A stretch of 64,000 nt of DNA. It comes from Oehlia diaphana (Eukaryota > Glomeromycota > Glomeromycetes > Glomerales > Glomeraceae). The stretch is taken from NCBI GenBank assembly GCA_003833135.1, contig QZLH01000243.1, forward strand, positions 18,106-82,105, in the 5' to 3' direction. Under the pieces are notes generated by a model that was not told where the DNA came from, made no database searches, and saw only the letters and a list, made by a program, of their open reading frames with translations. A program made the translations under genes and the position numbers. Every line of letters starts with the position of its first letter. Position 1 is the stretch's first letter. Positions 35,462-46,943 of this stretch are shown here, piece by piece.

Positions 35462-36440
35462 TTATCCCTCTTGTCCAGTTACATTATTCTCCTCTTCTCG
35501 AACTACCGATGATGACGTTGAAAATCCAGATCCATCTGCAATCTTCAACATTTGTCTTAGTCCTTGATTTTCTGTAATTAAACTGTTTACTAAAATATCG
35601 GTTTCGGTATCAGACTGTGCATTATACGCTTCTCTAACTAAATTTCCTAGATTTGAAAGATGTGACTGTAATAACGCATTCTCGGACAATACTTGTGCCG
35701 TCGCTGCCTTTAAACAAATAAATAAAAATAAAATACGTATTAATTTTTATAATTTTAAATAAATCATCTAATTTCTTTCTTTTAATTACCCGTTGTTCTT
35801 CCAATAATATTTCATAATTTCGTTGCATTTCCAATTTACTTTGTTGTATTTCATACTTTTTATTATATAAATAAATCAATTAAAAGAATATTTCAAAATA
35901 AAAAAAAATACCAAAATATCAATAGGTATAACATATTTACAGCCTGATATCTGAATTTCATCATAATAGTTTTTAATGATTGTTCATATTCTTTGACAAT
36001 CGCTGTTAATGCTGCATTTTCTTCATTTAATGTTTGATTTTGATAAATTAGCTGAGAATTTTGTCTTTCAATATCTGTTCCAGTATCAAATGGTGGACCT
36101 ATTAATTATAATTAAGAAAATCATGTTAAAATAATTCCAAGGAAAAAATAAAATAAAATAAAATAAAATAAAATTAAAATAAAAAATTTATCAACAAACC
36201 TCGATAATTTTGCCTATATAAAGGACCACCACATTCCTCAACTCTACCCTAAAAACAAAAATTATATTATTACATTAATCAATATAAAATAACCAAAATT
36301 TTATGACATACCTTTAATTCATTGATTTGCTTTTTATATAATTTAGTTTGTTCCCTGTTAATTGCAAGTTGATTACAAAGTTCTTGAGCAATGTTCCTTA
36401 ATTTAGAATTTTCTTCATTACTTGTCAAATCTGGTGTCAT
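35462..36440 (-). CDS. SIKE/FGFR1OP2-like coiled-coil protein (STRIPAK)
   Basis: Five exons, 36440-36312, 36248-36200, 36098-35941, 35855-35790 and 35707-35462, join in frame to 215 aa. Almost all of it is heptad-rich: NSKLRNIAQELCNQLAINRE, then ERQNSQLIYQNQTLNEENAA and SENALLQSHLSNLGNLVREA. The C-terminal ETDILVNSLITENQGLRQML is typical of the SIKE/FGFR1OP2 family. In animals and fungi these proteins bridge striatin and kinase/phosphatase partners in the STRIPAK complex, which controls polarity, fusion and development. The protein is somewhat shorter at the N-terminus than relatives, so an upstream coding exon between 36441 and about 36900 may be missing from my model. The assignment rests on pattern rather than a catalytic motif. 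Confidence 0.65.
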
Positions 36441-37078
36441 TCTATAATACCTAATATATAGAAAATAAAATATAAATGCAAAACAGGAAGGTAAAAGCCT
36501 ATTCAAGAAAAGTGTCGTAAAATGCTTTGCGACGGGATAAGGAAAAAAGGAGTAAAAAAAAGCAGTACAAACGAATGTGATACAAGAGTAAAGTTTTTTC
36601 ATGATTTACGCTGCAAAAGAGAAAAAAAAGAATTGAAACACGTGATTTCACGTGAATCTCTAAACTTTTGAAATGTAAAGTTTAGAGGAAAAGAAAGTGT
36701 ATATATATTAATATATGAGCTAATATAAATATGTTTAAAGTATGGAACTTTGTCATAATACTAAAATTGGAAACTAAATCGATTGATGATATAATGATAT
36801 AATATCTATTATCTAGAATAGTCTGCGTCCTTGGCACTAATTGCCCAGTAATCAGCAAATCAGCTGTGGAATTCTAAACAGAAACAACTAGATTCAAAAT
36901 AATTTTGGTCATACCACGTTTCAAATTAATAATCAAAACAAAAATAATAATAAATACCATGCTAGGGTTTTGCTTTTTTGCTTTATTATTTCACACTTCT
37001 TTTTTCTACTAAATTTGCTATATTTTAAATCTTTTGTGAAAAAAAGCGAGCTTTTTTTTTAGCAATAATTTATAAATT
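36441..37078. promoter_or_regulatory. Divergent intergenic region, SIKE-like / WW gene
   Basis: About 640 bp separates two oppositely oriented gene starts. It is the likely bidirectional control region, though a missing first exon of the SIKE-like gene could lie inside. CTTTTTTTTTTAG-like pyrimidine tract and an A-rich leader precede the WW gene start. No specific factor site can be named. Confidence 0.4.
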
Positions 37079-37998
37079 ATGGATACACGACCTCTACCTC
37101 CAGGATGGGTTTCTCAGGTAAAATAAAATAAAATTTTATTTACATTTTATACTATTTACAAGTCATTAAAAAAAAAAAATTTTTTTTTTGCAGTGGGAGC
37201 CGAGTGTTGGAAGATACTTCTTTGTTGGTAAGTATAACTGAAATAAAGTGATAATTTATTATATTATTTATTATTGTTATCTAATTTCTTGTATCTTTAG
37301 ATACAACAAAAAATCCTCCTGCAAGTTCTTGGGAGGACCCAAGAGATGCACCACCTCCATACTCTGCATCAAAAGAATCAATGCCAGCAATGCCCATAGC
37401 AATGCCTACACCAAATCCACAAAGTTATCCAGCATCCTCTGCATACCCTCAATATCCACAAGATCCACAATATCCACCTTCAGACTCGAAAAGTTCTACT
37501 TCATATACTGGTTATCCTGGTGGTCAGCCTCAACCAGATTCATATAACCCATATAATAAATATGATAGTACTGCTACTTCATCAACAACAGCTACTGCAC
37601 CAAAAAAAAGTGGATTTCTAAGTAAATTAGGATTAAGTAGTGGTAAACTTGGTAAACCCGATAAGTCCAACAAATACACTCCACCTGCTGCCAGCTACGC
37701 GCCCGCTTTGGGAACTGCTGCTGCTCTTGGAGCTTTATCCCATCATAAACCTGGAAAGAAAAATGGGTTGGGCTTAGGAAGTGGTATAGGATTAGGGTTA
37801 GGTGGCGCTGTAAGTATTCGAAATTTTTTTCTTAATAAAAAAGTTTATTTAATAATTAATTATAATGTTATTTTTTAATAGGCCGCTGGTGTATTGGTTG
37901 GTAAGACTTTATTTGGAGGACACAAAGGATTCGGATTTGGAGGTTGTGATAACGACTGGGGAGGTGGTGGTGATTGGGGGGGAGATTGTGATTGGTAA
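37079..37998 (+). CDS. WW-domain protein with Pro/Tyr-rich and Gly-rich tail
   Basis: Four exons, 37079-37117, 37194-37227, 37301-37809 and 37882-37998, give 232 aa. Residues 4-40 form one WW domain: LPPGWVSQWEP, YFFVDTTKNPPASSWEDP, with signature Trp10 and Trp35 and the closing Pro. It is split over three exons. WW domains bind Pro-Pro-x-Tyr-type ligands, and the protein itself has many Pro/Tyr repeats (SAYPQYPQDPQYPP), so self or homotypic binding is possible. A Lys-rich part (KKSGFLSKLGLSSGKLGKP) precedes a hydrophobic Gly-rich stretch (GLGLGSGIGLGLGGAAAG), which resembles a glycine-zipper membrane segment. It ends in a Gly/Trp/Asp tail with two Cys. Fungal relatives of this architecture are common but uncharacterised. 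Confidence 0.85.
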
Positions 37999-38228
37999 AA
38001 TAATATACTGGTTTTATTCGATTCCAATATTATTTCATTTCATTATCCCATTCATAAATATAATTAATCATATTTTATGCATATTTATGTAATATAAAAA
38101 TAACGTTTATTTAGCCTTTTTATTTGTTTTATAATGAATATTTATAAAAATAAAATATTTACTGTTTTATGATACATTAACGTAAAGTAAATTATATAGT
38201 TTCAAATTCACTTTATTTAAATATTAAA

Positions 38229-38576
38229 TTATTCTTTTACGCCAAAACTTTCTAATTCTTTTAAAGTATTTTCAATATCCAATATCAATTTATTATCACT
38301 AGATTGTAATTCTTCATCATCTCTTGTATTATTTATAACATTGTTGAATTTGTTTGTAGTGTTGTATAATAAATCACCTGTTGCTAAATTATCTAATTCT
38401 TCAATTAATGATTCATTTTTAAATTTTATTTGTTTAAAAGACTTTTTTGAAGACGATGTTGATTTTAATGAAGTAGGTTTTAAATTTGTGTACGGAGCTG
38501 GTTTGGAATGTTGATGTCTCGTATAATATTTTTGTGTTCTGTTTCGTGAAAATTTACTAATATTTTGCGGTGGCAT
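38229..38576 (-). CDS. Small basic hypothetical protein
   Basis: A single-exon 115-aa frame. The N-terminal half is basic and Ser/Thr/Lys-rich (SKFSRNRTQKYYTRHQHSKP), and the C-terminal half is acidic and helical (LILDIENTLKELESFG). No domain is recognised. It is convergent with the WW-domain gene, 231 bp away, and separated from the PHD gene by 1.2 kb. Charge partition and clean ATG/stop support a real protein, perhaps nucleic-acid or chromatin associated (weak inference). Confidence 0.55.
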   Translation of the reverse strand: MPPQNISKFSRNRTQKYYTRHQHSKPAPYTNLKPTSLKSTSSSKKSFKQIKFKNESLIEELDNLATGDLLYNTTNKFNNVINNTRDDEELQSSDNKLILDIENTLKELESFGVKE

Positions 38577-39774
38577 GTTGTATAGCGTGAATATTTAGAA
38601 GAATATGAATGGAAAATGGAAATAAGAAAAAGTTTTTCTTTATGTATAAGAAAAAGAAAAAATCCACTTTTTTCCTGATCTAATGTTTCAATAAACGCTT
38701 TTGTAAATCTCTCGACTTATCATCAAGAAAGACCTTGCGAATTATTCTTTATCTTTTTTTTTGTTTACTAGATTAAGTTGAAGTTTTTTTTTTTTTAAAA
38801 AAAATAAAAAAAAAAAGTGCAGATTACTAATTGTATATGAAAATTTGTGTTACGATTATCTTTAATTCTTCATTGTGTTTATATTGGATAACATTTTAGT
38901 CGAAATGTTCATCATACAGTTAGTATATAACGTTTATTATTTTGTTAATCTATGTTAATCTATCAATAAATTGTAGTAAATTTTCTTGCATCAATTCATT
39001 AATTTCAGAAGTTTCACGATTCTCATTTTGGATACTCCTCCAGATTGTATTTTTGAAACTTTATTGTAGATGCCTGAAATGTTGTATACTTACTTTTTAT
39101 AGCTAAAAATGACAAAAGGTCATTGAAAACAATTTACAAAATATATCCAATTATGGGCATATGAATATTTTGTCAATACGCTAAGTTGTGATGTGTGGTT
39201 TATTAAAAATTTTTTGAAAGGATATTAAGACTGGGAAAAAATATAAATTTTTTGGATAAGAATAATCCAAATTAGCTTGGGCGATTTACCGGTTGTTCCT
39301 GCTTGATAGATTGAGAAAGATTTAATCAAACTTTTTGAGATGAAAATATTCTTTTCTATCCTTATAAAATTTAGCAACATCATTGTTAATTTGTTAGGAA
39401 GAAAATAATGTATTGGGATGATCAGCAATGTAACACGATATCCCCACAGTTATAATTACAGTATAATTATATAAAAAATTTTTTCATTTTTGCTTGTATT
39501 AAATTTCTAAGTTAATTAAAGTATTGAAATGCTATTATAATTAACATTGTAAATACTGTATTATTAATTTCTATGGATTATTGGAAGATCGATTATCTAA
39601 CAAACTACAAACTAACATTATATGAGATTTTTGATATCATTATGTATCTTATTATTTATATAAATTACATAAATTATCTCAAGAATCAACGAATAATTAC
39701 TTATTACGAAGATGATTTTATTTCTATAACCTTTTTTCTCATTTCCATCATATACATAATATTCAAAGAAAATA
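38577..39774. other. Intergenic region, no gene recognised
   Basis: About 1.2 kb with poly-T/poly-A tracts near 38785-38815. Two short open frames (39225-39428 minus, 39573-39809 plus) lack domains. The second one runs into the 3' end of the PHD gene on the opposite strand, so I do not call either. Confidence 0.5.
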
Positions 39775-42024
39775 TTACTTTATTACAGGAAAGATTCGTC
39801 CGCGTTTGATAGTTTTCTTTCGATCCATGGTGCCTTCCCTAAAAGCTAATTCTCCAAAATTTAAGCAAGGAATTAGATTGGGTGGTAATAACGACATAAT
39901 GTTAAAATCTGCATCATCAGCATCTATTAATCCAACTGGTTTACTTGTCGTAATAACTCTCTTTGAAGGAGAATAGCCATCATCACTTGATGAGTCATCT
40001 CCACCATTTCCCATTGTGTTGCTCTTTCCTGGTGTCAAGTAACCTTTATCCTTTGAAACCATTGTTCTTTGTGATCGTGAATCAGTTCCTTTGATCGGAG
40101 TAATACATTTATTAGTAGGTGAGCCATTATTATTATTATTATTAGAAGTAACAACACACTTGCTTGTAGGTGTATACTCGTTCTTTGATGGATTAGTATG
40201 TGAGCCATTATTATTATTATTATTATTATTAGAAGTAACAACACGCTTGTTTGTAGGTGTATACTCGTTCTTTGATGGTGAGTGAACACGTTTTAGAGCT
40301 GGGGTAGCAGGATTTCTATTAGGTGAGCTAGCATGTTTCCTGGCTGGAACAATATTCTTTCCAGCTAAGGTTGAAAATCTTCCTGGTACCCTACAGTCAC
40401 TCAACGACTTAGAAGTATATATGCTTTGTTTGATAGTAATGGGATTTGGAATAGGGGTCGGCTTGAAGATTGTCCTCGTGAAGGGACTCGTGAAGGAGTT
40501 CGTGAGGGAGTTCGTGAAAGAGTTCGTTATAGGCCTCGTGAGGGAGTTCGTGAGGGAGTTCGTGATGGGCTTCGTAAAAGAGTTCATGATGGGTTTTGTG
40601 AGAGAGTTCGGGATGGGTTTTGGGATGGGTCTCGAGATGGGCCTCGAGATGGGTCTCGGGATGGGTCTCGGGATGGGTCTCGAGATGGGTCTCGAGATGG
40701 GTCTCGAGATGGGTCTCGAGATGGGTCTCGGGATGGGTCTCGAGATGGGTTTCTGGATGGGTCTCGTGATGGGGTTCATGATAGGTTCCGTGAAAGTAAT
40801 GGGGTTCGTGATGGGTTCCGTGAAAGTGATGGGGTTAGTGATGGGGTTCGTGATGGGGTTCGTGGTGGGATTCGTGGTGGGATTCGTAACGGGATTAGTG
40901 CCGGGATTCGTAATAGGATTTGCGCCCGGTGGAATATATTCTACGCTAGTAGTGGGTATTTCTACGATATTACTCCATTCCTCAGGAATAAAAATTTCAT
41001 CAAAGTTCACTATAGACAAAGGGCATGTTTCAAATAATTTTCGAAGTTCAGATGCTGTAGAGTGTCTCCTTTCAAACGGTTGAATTATCACTGGCAATAA
41101 ACCTCTACGTTTTTTTTTCCGACTTTGACCAGATGGTGCTTTAGATTGCAATGAACCATCAATATTATCTGATGATCCTTTTTTAACAGTTACCAAACAT
41201 TTGTTTGATTGTTCTTGGTAAAAATCTTGTTTCCTTTTTTTGCTTGAATCATCAATGTTTGTTGTTCCTTCATCGCAACCGGAAGCTTGCCGGTTAACAA
41301 ATTCAATAGCGTCCTCCTTAAGCTTGTCATTATTGAGAGTTGAATTTGTATCGATCTTTGCACTATTGATAGATCGGTTTCCATATAAAATCGATGATTC
41401 ATTATTGGATTTCTGACATCTTGTGCAAAACCACTTTCCACTGATACTTTTCGCAATACTATTACTGATTTTTGGGTCATGACACAATTGATGATAACCA
41501 ACATTGCAGCCAAAACACACGCAGATAAAATTTAAGTATAATTCAGGTCCACCACAAATAAAACAAGTAATTGAACGATTTCCAATCTTTTGCCTTTTTA
41601 TTGCATTAGACACAGGTGTATCATCTTCACTTGATGATAGTTCTGGTATCCAAGACTGCCAATCATCAAATACACGTGAATTATGGTTATTTTCACCAGT
41701 CACCGTGCTGTATGAATCATCTGTAATGGTACTTGAACTACAAGAATCTGCCTCGCTTTCTGAGATAACAATTACATCGGGCCAGTTTGTTTTTGGTTTA
41801 GTATTATTATTATTGTTCAAAGCAGGACACTTCGTGTCATTTTCGGCGTCAGAATCTGTTTCGGAATCATTAGAGTCATAATTAAAGCTCATACTTTCAT
41901 CAGAGGAAGAAGGTGGTGACGGAGACCAATAATTCTTATCTTGTGGGTCCAGTCTATTATGCTCATCTAAAATGCTACGGAAATCAGAAACGCGACGGCG
42001 TTTCCCTTTTAAATCGTTGTCCAT
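39775..42024 (-). CDS. PHD-finger protein with Pro-Ile minisatellite repeat
   Basis: One uninterrupted frame of 749 aa. The N-terminal 150 residues are acidic and Ser-rich (DSNDSETDSDAEND). A PHD finger follows at about residues 153-205: CFICGG, CVCFGCNVGYHQLCHDP and WFCTRCQ supply the C4-H-C3 zinc ligands. This should read histone H3 tails in chromatin. After a basic patch (RKKKRRG) and a FETCPLSIVNFDEIFIPEEW segment of unknown meaning comes a repeat of about 160 residues. It changes gradually from Thr-Asn-Pro-Ile units to Arg-Pro-Ile-Ser/Pro units. Near the C-terminus an about 30-residue unit (SKNEYTPT..VVTSNNNN) occurs twice, with different poly-Asn lengths. The end (NLIPCLNFGELAFREGTMD) looks conserved-type but I cannot name it. 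It shares a 258-bp divergent region with the BRD8-like gene. Confidence 0.85.
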   Translation of the reverse strand: MDNDLKGKRRRVSDFRSILDEHNRLDPQDKNYWSPSPPSSSDESMSFNYDSNDSETDSDAENDTKCPALNNNNNTKPKTNWPDVIVISESEADSCSSSTITDDSYSTVTGENNHNSRVFDDWQSWIPELSSSEDDTPVSNAIKRQKIGNRSITCFICGGPELYLNFICVCFGCNVGYHQLCHDPKISNSIAKSISGKWFCTRCQKSNNESSILYGNRSINSAKIDTNSTLNNDKLKEDAIEFVNRQASGCDEGTTNIDDSSKKRKQDFYQEQSNKCLVTVKKGSSDNIDGSLQSKAPSGQSRKKKRRGLLPVIIQPFERRHSTASELRKLFETCPLSIVNFDEIFIPEEWSNIVEIPTTSVEYIPPGANPITNPGTNPVTNPTTNPTTNPITNPITNPITFTEPITNPITFTEPIMNPITRPIQKPISRPIPRPISRPISRPISRPISRPIPRPIPRPISRPISRPIPKPIPNSLTKPIMNSFTKPITNSLTNSLTRPITNSFTNSLTNSFTSPFTRTIFKPTPIPNPITIKQSIYTSKSLSDCRVPGRFSTLAGKNIVPARKHASSPNRNPATPALKRVHSPSKNEYTPTNKRVVTSNNNNNNNNGSHTNPSKNEYTPTSKCVVTSNNNNNNGSPTNKCITPIKGTDSRSQRTMVSKDKGYLTPGKSNTMGNGGDDSSSDDGYSPSKRVITTSKPVGLIDADDADFNIMSLLPPNLIPCLNFGELAFREGTMDRKKTIKRGRIFPVIK
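40440..40930. repeat. Minisatellite encoding (R/N)PI(S/P/T) units
   Basis: On the plus strand the core repeats the 12-bp word GATGGGTCTCGA about a dozen times between 40608 and 40756. It is flanked by degenerate versions (GTTCGTGAGGGA, GGGTTCGTGATG). On the coding minus strand it specifies Arg-Pro-Ile-Ser and related tetrapeptides. Because the unit is a multiple of three, stop-free frames also exist on the plus strand over the same stretch. These are by-products, not genes. Copy number probably varies between strains. Confidence 0.9.
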
Positions 42025-42282
42025 ATCGCCTAATCTATGTTAGTAGAAAACTGTTTTGGGAAAATCGGAAAATCTGGTTAAATAAACAAATTCTAAAACT
42101 GGGAAACGCCCAAAACAATGTGTCACTGATCAAATCAAGGGTAGGATCCCGTGAATATGTGACTAAGCCACCCAAGTTATCATCACTTTCACAGATAAGG
42201 TCATACATATCACTCATATGACTTCATGTCAACACTGCTTCAAAAGCGAATTGAAATCTAGATCTGTGTTAGATCTCAGAGT
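42025..42282. promoter_or_regulatory. 258-bp divergent region, PHD gene / BRD8-like gene
   Basis: The start codons of two putative chromatin-protein genes point away from each other across 258 bp. The sequence is less AT-rich than average. It contains short words such as GATCTAGATCT-like ATCTAGATCTGTGTTAGATC around 42255-42275. Co-regulation is an inference from arrangement only. Confidence 0.45.
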
Positions 42283-45200
42283 ATGGCGAACCCACAAGTT
42301 GATGAGGATTCTTGGACAACTTTTGAAAAACTCTTGCTTATACAATCTGTTTATAAGCATGGAGATAATTACCTTGCTATTTCACGTATATTGAAACATC
42401 ATCCAATGGTTTCTCATACCCCAGATTTTTTTACTGTAAAGGTTGATTTATCGATCTAAAAACGATCTTATTCCAAGAAAATTTTTTTTTTATTTATTTG
42501 TTTTCTTGTTTGATCTTCAACCAACTGTTTCTATTATTAACTTTTTTTTTACATATAATTTATATTAGAACTGTGCCAATAAATACAACAGTTTAGTAGA
42601 TCCATTAAAGAATGAAGCAGAAATTGAAGAGTATGTTTTTTGTTTAATGATCCTTTGGGATATTTAGTTCATGTATCAATGGATCTATAAAATCAGAATA
42701 TTATAAAAAGCGAGAAATTTAATTCTATCACGGTTTTTTGGGTTTATTGAACAATGTATGATAATTAGATCTTGGAATTCATTTTTTTTTTTTATTTTTC
42801 TTTCATTAATCCTGAATAAAACATCAAAACGAAAAAAAACGATAATTTTAGTGAGCATAAAAAGAGATCTGGAGAATATGTAAATGGTATTGGAGAAGAT
42901 TTTTTTATATTTTCCAATCTTTTTTTTTTAAACCAATTGTCCAAAGAAATGTTAACATTTTATAAAATTATTTTATTATATTGTCTCGAAATTATTAACA
43001 GACAAGCAACGTATGCCATGGACCGCGAAATTAGCTCGTCAGCTTTATCATGAACGTATTGTTGAATTGAAATCAGATATTAAGTTAACCGAAAAAAAAT
43101 TTCGGTAAAAGAGCAGCTAAATTCTTTAACTTGGCATTTTATAAGTTAATGCAGATCGAATATTAAAATTATTCGTTCGTTATCTATTTATAAAAGGGAT
43201 ATTGTGAACGAAATCGATGACATTAAGTCAGGAAAATCCGATAGTAAATTTATTGAAATAATAAAAAAAAGGGAACTAGAGAAGTCATCAATGGCAGAAG
43301 TATCTAAAGAATCAACTGATAAAATTTCTGACGTGAATGTTAAAATTGAACCTCTTCTGTCGGATAAAGTTGAATCTGTAATACCGATGGACGTTGATAC
43401 AACAAGTGCAGTAATAGAAAAAGAAATATTAACAGAACCACAAATAGAAATCAAACCAATGAACATAGAAATGGATCCGTCATCAACGGCAGGAGTTATG
43501 AAAAATGATGTGAATCCACTTCCGACATTAATATCAGTTGAAGTTAATAAAGATGTATTACAACCTCAAACACCAGCAACACCACTTGCTGAGCCAAGTG
43601 AAAATTTGGTTATTGATCCCTTAAAGGAACAAAATGTTCAAGCGGTAACAAATGGTGCTACAAATATGGAGATACTAAAAGACAATATTGAACTTCCAGT
43701 GGAAGATATAGTTAGTATGGATATTGACGATGAAAAATCTACAGAGAAACCTACAATTGAATCATCGGTTCCTGCCCTCGAATCAATATCCGAAACGGAT
43801 GTCTCTAAAACTGAACAAGCTAAGAAAATGGTTGTTTCACCAAATACAGACTCCGTTACTGCAGAAGATACTCCACAAACTATCGGTGGTGATGTTGCAA
43901 TGGATCTATGTGAGCATAGTGTGGAATTCTTGCCAGAAGTTACCGGCGAAAGTCCCGAAAGAACCCATTTTACTGAAAATCTTGTGTCTTCACCAACCTC
44001 GATGGAAGAAAATAAACAAGAAACTCTAATGTCTCAAGAACAGTTTGAATCCGAAGGTCAACCTAGTAAAATTACAGTTAAGGACGAAACAGAAAATAAA
44101 GAGACTGTTAAAGAAAAAGGCAAGGAACTAGAAATTTCGGAAATTACATCAAAACAATCTATAGTTCCAACAAAAGAAGAAACCGTACAAGAAATAGATA
44201 TCATAAAATCAACAGAATCTTCGCTTACTGAGCCAGCTGCCGAAACAAAGACAAATAAGGATGACATCTCGGAAGAAGTCAAAGATGATGCCGGAAATAT
44301 GAACATGGTTGATTTGTCAACTCTTCCGGAGGAAAATGAGGAGGATAAATACGATTCAAAAGAAAAGGCCATAGCTACACCCCAGACAGAATTAAATGAA
44401 CCTTTAACTTCTGGTGTTGGTGTAGTGCCTACCTCCCCAATTGTTGCCGTAGCGACTACTCCTTCGGCACCACCTTCAACTCCTGGAGATCGTAAGCAAA
44501 TATTTATACGAAGTTAAAAACTTATTATTTTTATTTAATTGTAATACTTTATTTGTTTTTAATAGTTCCTCCCCCAACACCCAATCTTCAATATGATACC
44601 GCACCAACTCCCAGTGGTGAAACATCTGGTATATTATTAATATTTGAGCATTTTTTTAATTCAAAGTTTGTCTCACATAATTTATTTATATAGATGATAA
44701 GAAACTTAAAACATGGCAGAAGCTAGTTAATATGATATTACATGAAATTAATAATCATCGGTTTGCTAGCGTTTTTCAAAATCCGATCAGAGAACAAGAT
44801 GCGCCTGGCTACTATGACATAGTAAAACAGCCAATGGACTTAAAGAGTTTGAAAAAACGCCTTCGTGAAGGGGTAATTTTTATTCGATATATATATCTCG
44901 GTATTTATTATAAAAAAGTTAAACGCAATTTTGTTTTAGACCATCCACGATACCAATTCATTTCATCGTGATTTAATGTTAATGTTTATGAATGCCTCGG
45001 TGTTTAACAGAGAAGAAACAGATATTCACCAAATGGCGTTAGAAATGAAAGATCATGTTGAAACACAAATCTTGGATTTTAGAAGAAGTGAAGGCTCAGG
45101 AGGGACACATGAGCCGGCTACACGAAGAAAGAGTATGGCCATAGACGGTATGAAACTACGGCGTCTTTAAATATCCAATTTTTATTTATAATATGAGGGA

Positions 45201-45458
45201 AATTTGACATATTTAGAATATTTTATCAAAGTAATACTCAAATTTATTATTTATTATTTGTGATGGGTACTTTATTCTTTCTATATAGCTAATGAAGCTG
45301 TCTACTTTACAAGCGATAGAAGAAGTGAAAACGATAGACCTACTGTTGCAGGTTCTTCACTCCGTGGTAAATTCAAGGATGATACTGCGGATCATCGTCC
45401 AATAAAGAAGCCTAAAAGATTATCTGTCTCTTTAAAAAAATCTGAAAGGGATATCTAA
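42283..45458 (+). CDS. BRD8-like bromodomain protein (NuA4/TIP60-type subunit)
   Basis: Nine exons, 42283-42441, 42569-42630, 42852-42886, 43002-43104, 43197-44491, 44566-44628, 44694-44872, 44940-45147 and 45289-45458, close exactly to 757 aa. The N-terminus (WTTFEKLLLIQSVYKHGDN, then YLAISRILKHH) is the SANT-like start of BRD8. A basic coiled stretch (LARQLYHERIVELKSDIKLT) follows, also as in BRD8. A long acidic, Ser/Thr/Glu-rich disordered centre of about 430 aa leads to a bromodomain near residues 570-690. Its segments are WQKLVNMILHEINNH, YYDIVKQPMDLKSLKKRL and FHRDLMLMFMNASVFN, where FMNASVFN carries the acetyl-lysine-binding Asn. In animals BRD8 is a TIP60/NuA4 histone-acetyltransferase subunit; S. 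pombe Bdc1 is comparable. The tail is basic (KKPKRLSVSLKKSE). Exon 3 (35 nt) is supported only by frame. Confidence 0.85.
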
Positions 45459-46057
45459 ATATAGGATTTTATTGAGCTATTATATCAACATTTCAAATTG
45501 TACCGTATTTACATTCTATTTAAATTTGAATTTGTCTTGGGTAAGATATTCCTAGTTGAAAATTTAAGTTCTTCTCTATCCTTTCACTGTATTTTATTCT
45601 TATTATTTGTTTTGTAATTACAAATTTACAGTGAAATTTAATGATATATTGCAAGTTTACTGATTGTAATAAAAGAAAAAATGGAGATAAGGTTCTCTAA
45701 TTATAATTATTAAACGGATCCAGTTTTTTAATATTTTTTTAATATTCTGCGATTAAAAACCCTTCTAGAAAATGTGAGAATAGTAAATTTTATTTACAAT
45801 CTTGTTCCAATATTTTGATCTACAATTCAGTAATGTGTGAATCATCTTGGTGAAATTGTTTCAAATATAAATCGCTGCAAAAAAAATAAAATATTTCGTT
45901 AGAAGACCCATGAAATAAATTAACAATGAAAAATAATCAAAAAAAACAATCAGACCCAATTAATATTCTTTCGGAAGCATATCCTAAAGAATAAATATAT
46001 TTAAACTTCGAGAATGTACATTGTATTAAAATTTTGATAATTCGTTCCTTGCATACC
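45459..46057. other. Convergent 3' region, no gene recognised
   Basis: Six hundred bases between the stop codons of the BRD8-like and zinc-finger genes. AATAAA-like words (for example AATAAAAGAAAA near 45668) suit polyadenylation of the plus-strand gene. No coding signal. Confidence 0.5.
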
Positions 46058-46943
46058 TTATTTTTTTGTATTCTGACTTAAAGATTGCCTATTTAAATTA
46101 GAACCTTTCTTTTGTACCTGAATTACTGGAGGACGGCCTAATGTTTGATTGCTAATATTAATAACAGTTGGACCAACATCCACCGTGTTGTTATCATCAA
46201 TAGTAATAGGATTATTAGGCACGCTCCCTAAAGGTCTCATATTAGGCTGTCTAGTCAATTGGATTAATGCTTGTTGTTGTTGTTGCAGCTGCAGAAGATT
46301 AGGCGGAGACTGAGTTGCAACCATTGGTTGAAGTATAAAATTGTTATATTGTTGTCGCTTGATCATTTGTGCATTTGTAGGTCGCCCAAAAGGGTCGTCA
46401 TACGTTATTTGTGACGTTAACATGTGAGAACCTTGTTGTAATCGAGATTGCGTTGTTTGCTGCACATCTTGTAAATTTAAATTTAAATTTGGCAACATTG
46501 GAATTAAAATTTGTCCATTATTAATATTGCCCGTACCGCTCACATTGGTGTTAATTACACCTGTATGAACGGTGGGATAAACATTATGAGACTGATTTAT
46601 TTGTGAAGTCGCAACAAAATCAATAGAGGACTTCGACATAGCTGTACTATTCTGTGGTGCTGTGACAGGAATTTCTATATAATAAAATATTAATGTGTAA
46701 GAATATTAAATTTAAAAGCGACTTCAACTTAAGAACATAATGATAATAGTAGCACGTTCAGAAGAATTAAACGTGTTATTATGTACCGTCGTCATCGTTC
46801 ACAAAATGTATTAAACGTGGTATTGCATTATCAACGTGTTGCTGCTCAACATGTTTCCACAACGACAACATAGAATCGAACTTGTCCGTACAGCCACCCC
46901 ATTTACAATTATGTGTAATGTTTTGACTCGTTTGGTTTACCAT
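46058..46943 (-). CDS. C2H2 zinc-finger protein with Gln/Asn-rich tail
   Basis: Two exons, 46943-46787 and 46674-46058, join as G|AA in frame and give 257 aa. Residues 12-40 carry one classical finger: CKWGGCTDKFDSMLSLWKHV followed by EQQH, with C-x4-C and two His. WGGC and the H-x-x-x-H spacing resemble GLI/ZIC- or ARID2/RSC-type fingers, which bind DNA or mediate contacts. The remaining 200 residues are low-complexity Asn/Gln/Pro, including a QQQQQ run and repeated INNGQ/NISN motifs. That suggests an intrinsically disordered transcription-factor or chromatin-associated protein. No other domain is visible. It is transcribed in the same direction as the UBA gene 222 bp upstream. Confidence 0.7.

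Noticed and set aside
36279..36602. Upstream extension of the SIKE-like frame with hydrophobic start
   Set aside because: The extension is Phe/Tyr-rich and unlike the family. The Met at 36440 directly precedes the conserved coiled coil.
39573..39809. 78-codon hydrophobic plus-strand frame
   Set aside because: It overlaps the 3' end of the PHD gene on the other strand and has no supporting feature.
40426..41037. 203-codon Asp/Gly/Arg-repeat frame on the plus strand
   Set aside because: It is antisense to the PHD gene and arises from the 12-bp repeat; it has no independent start context.
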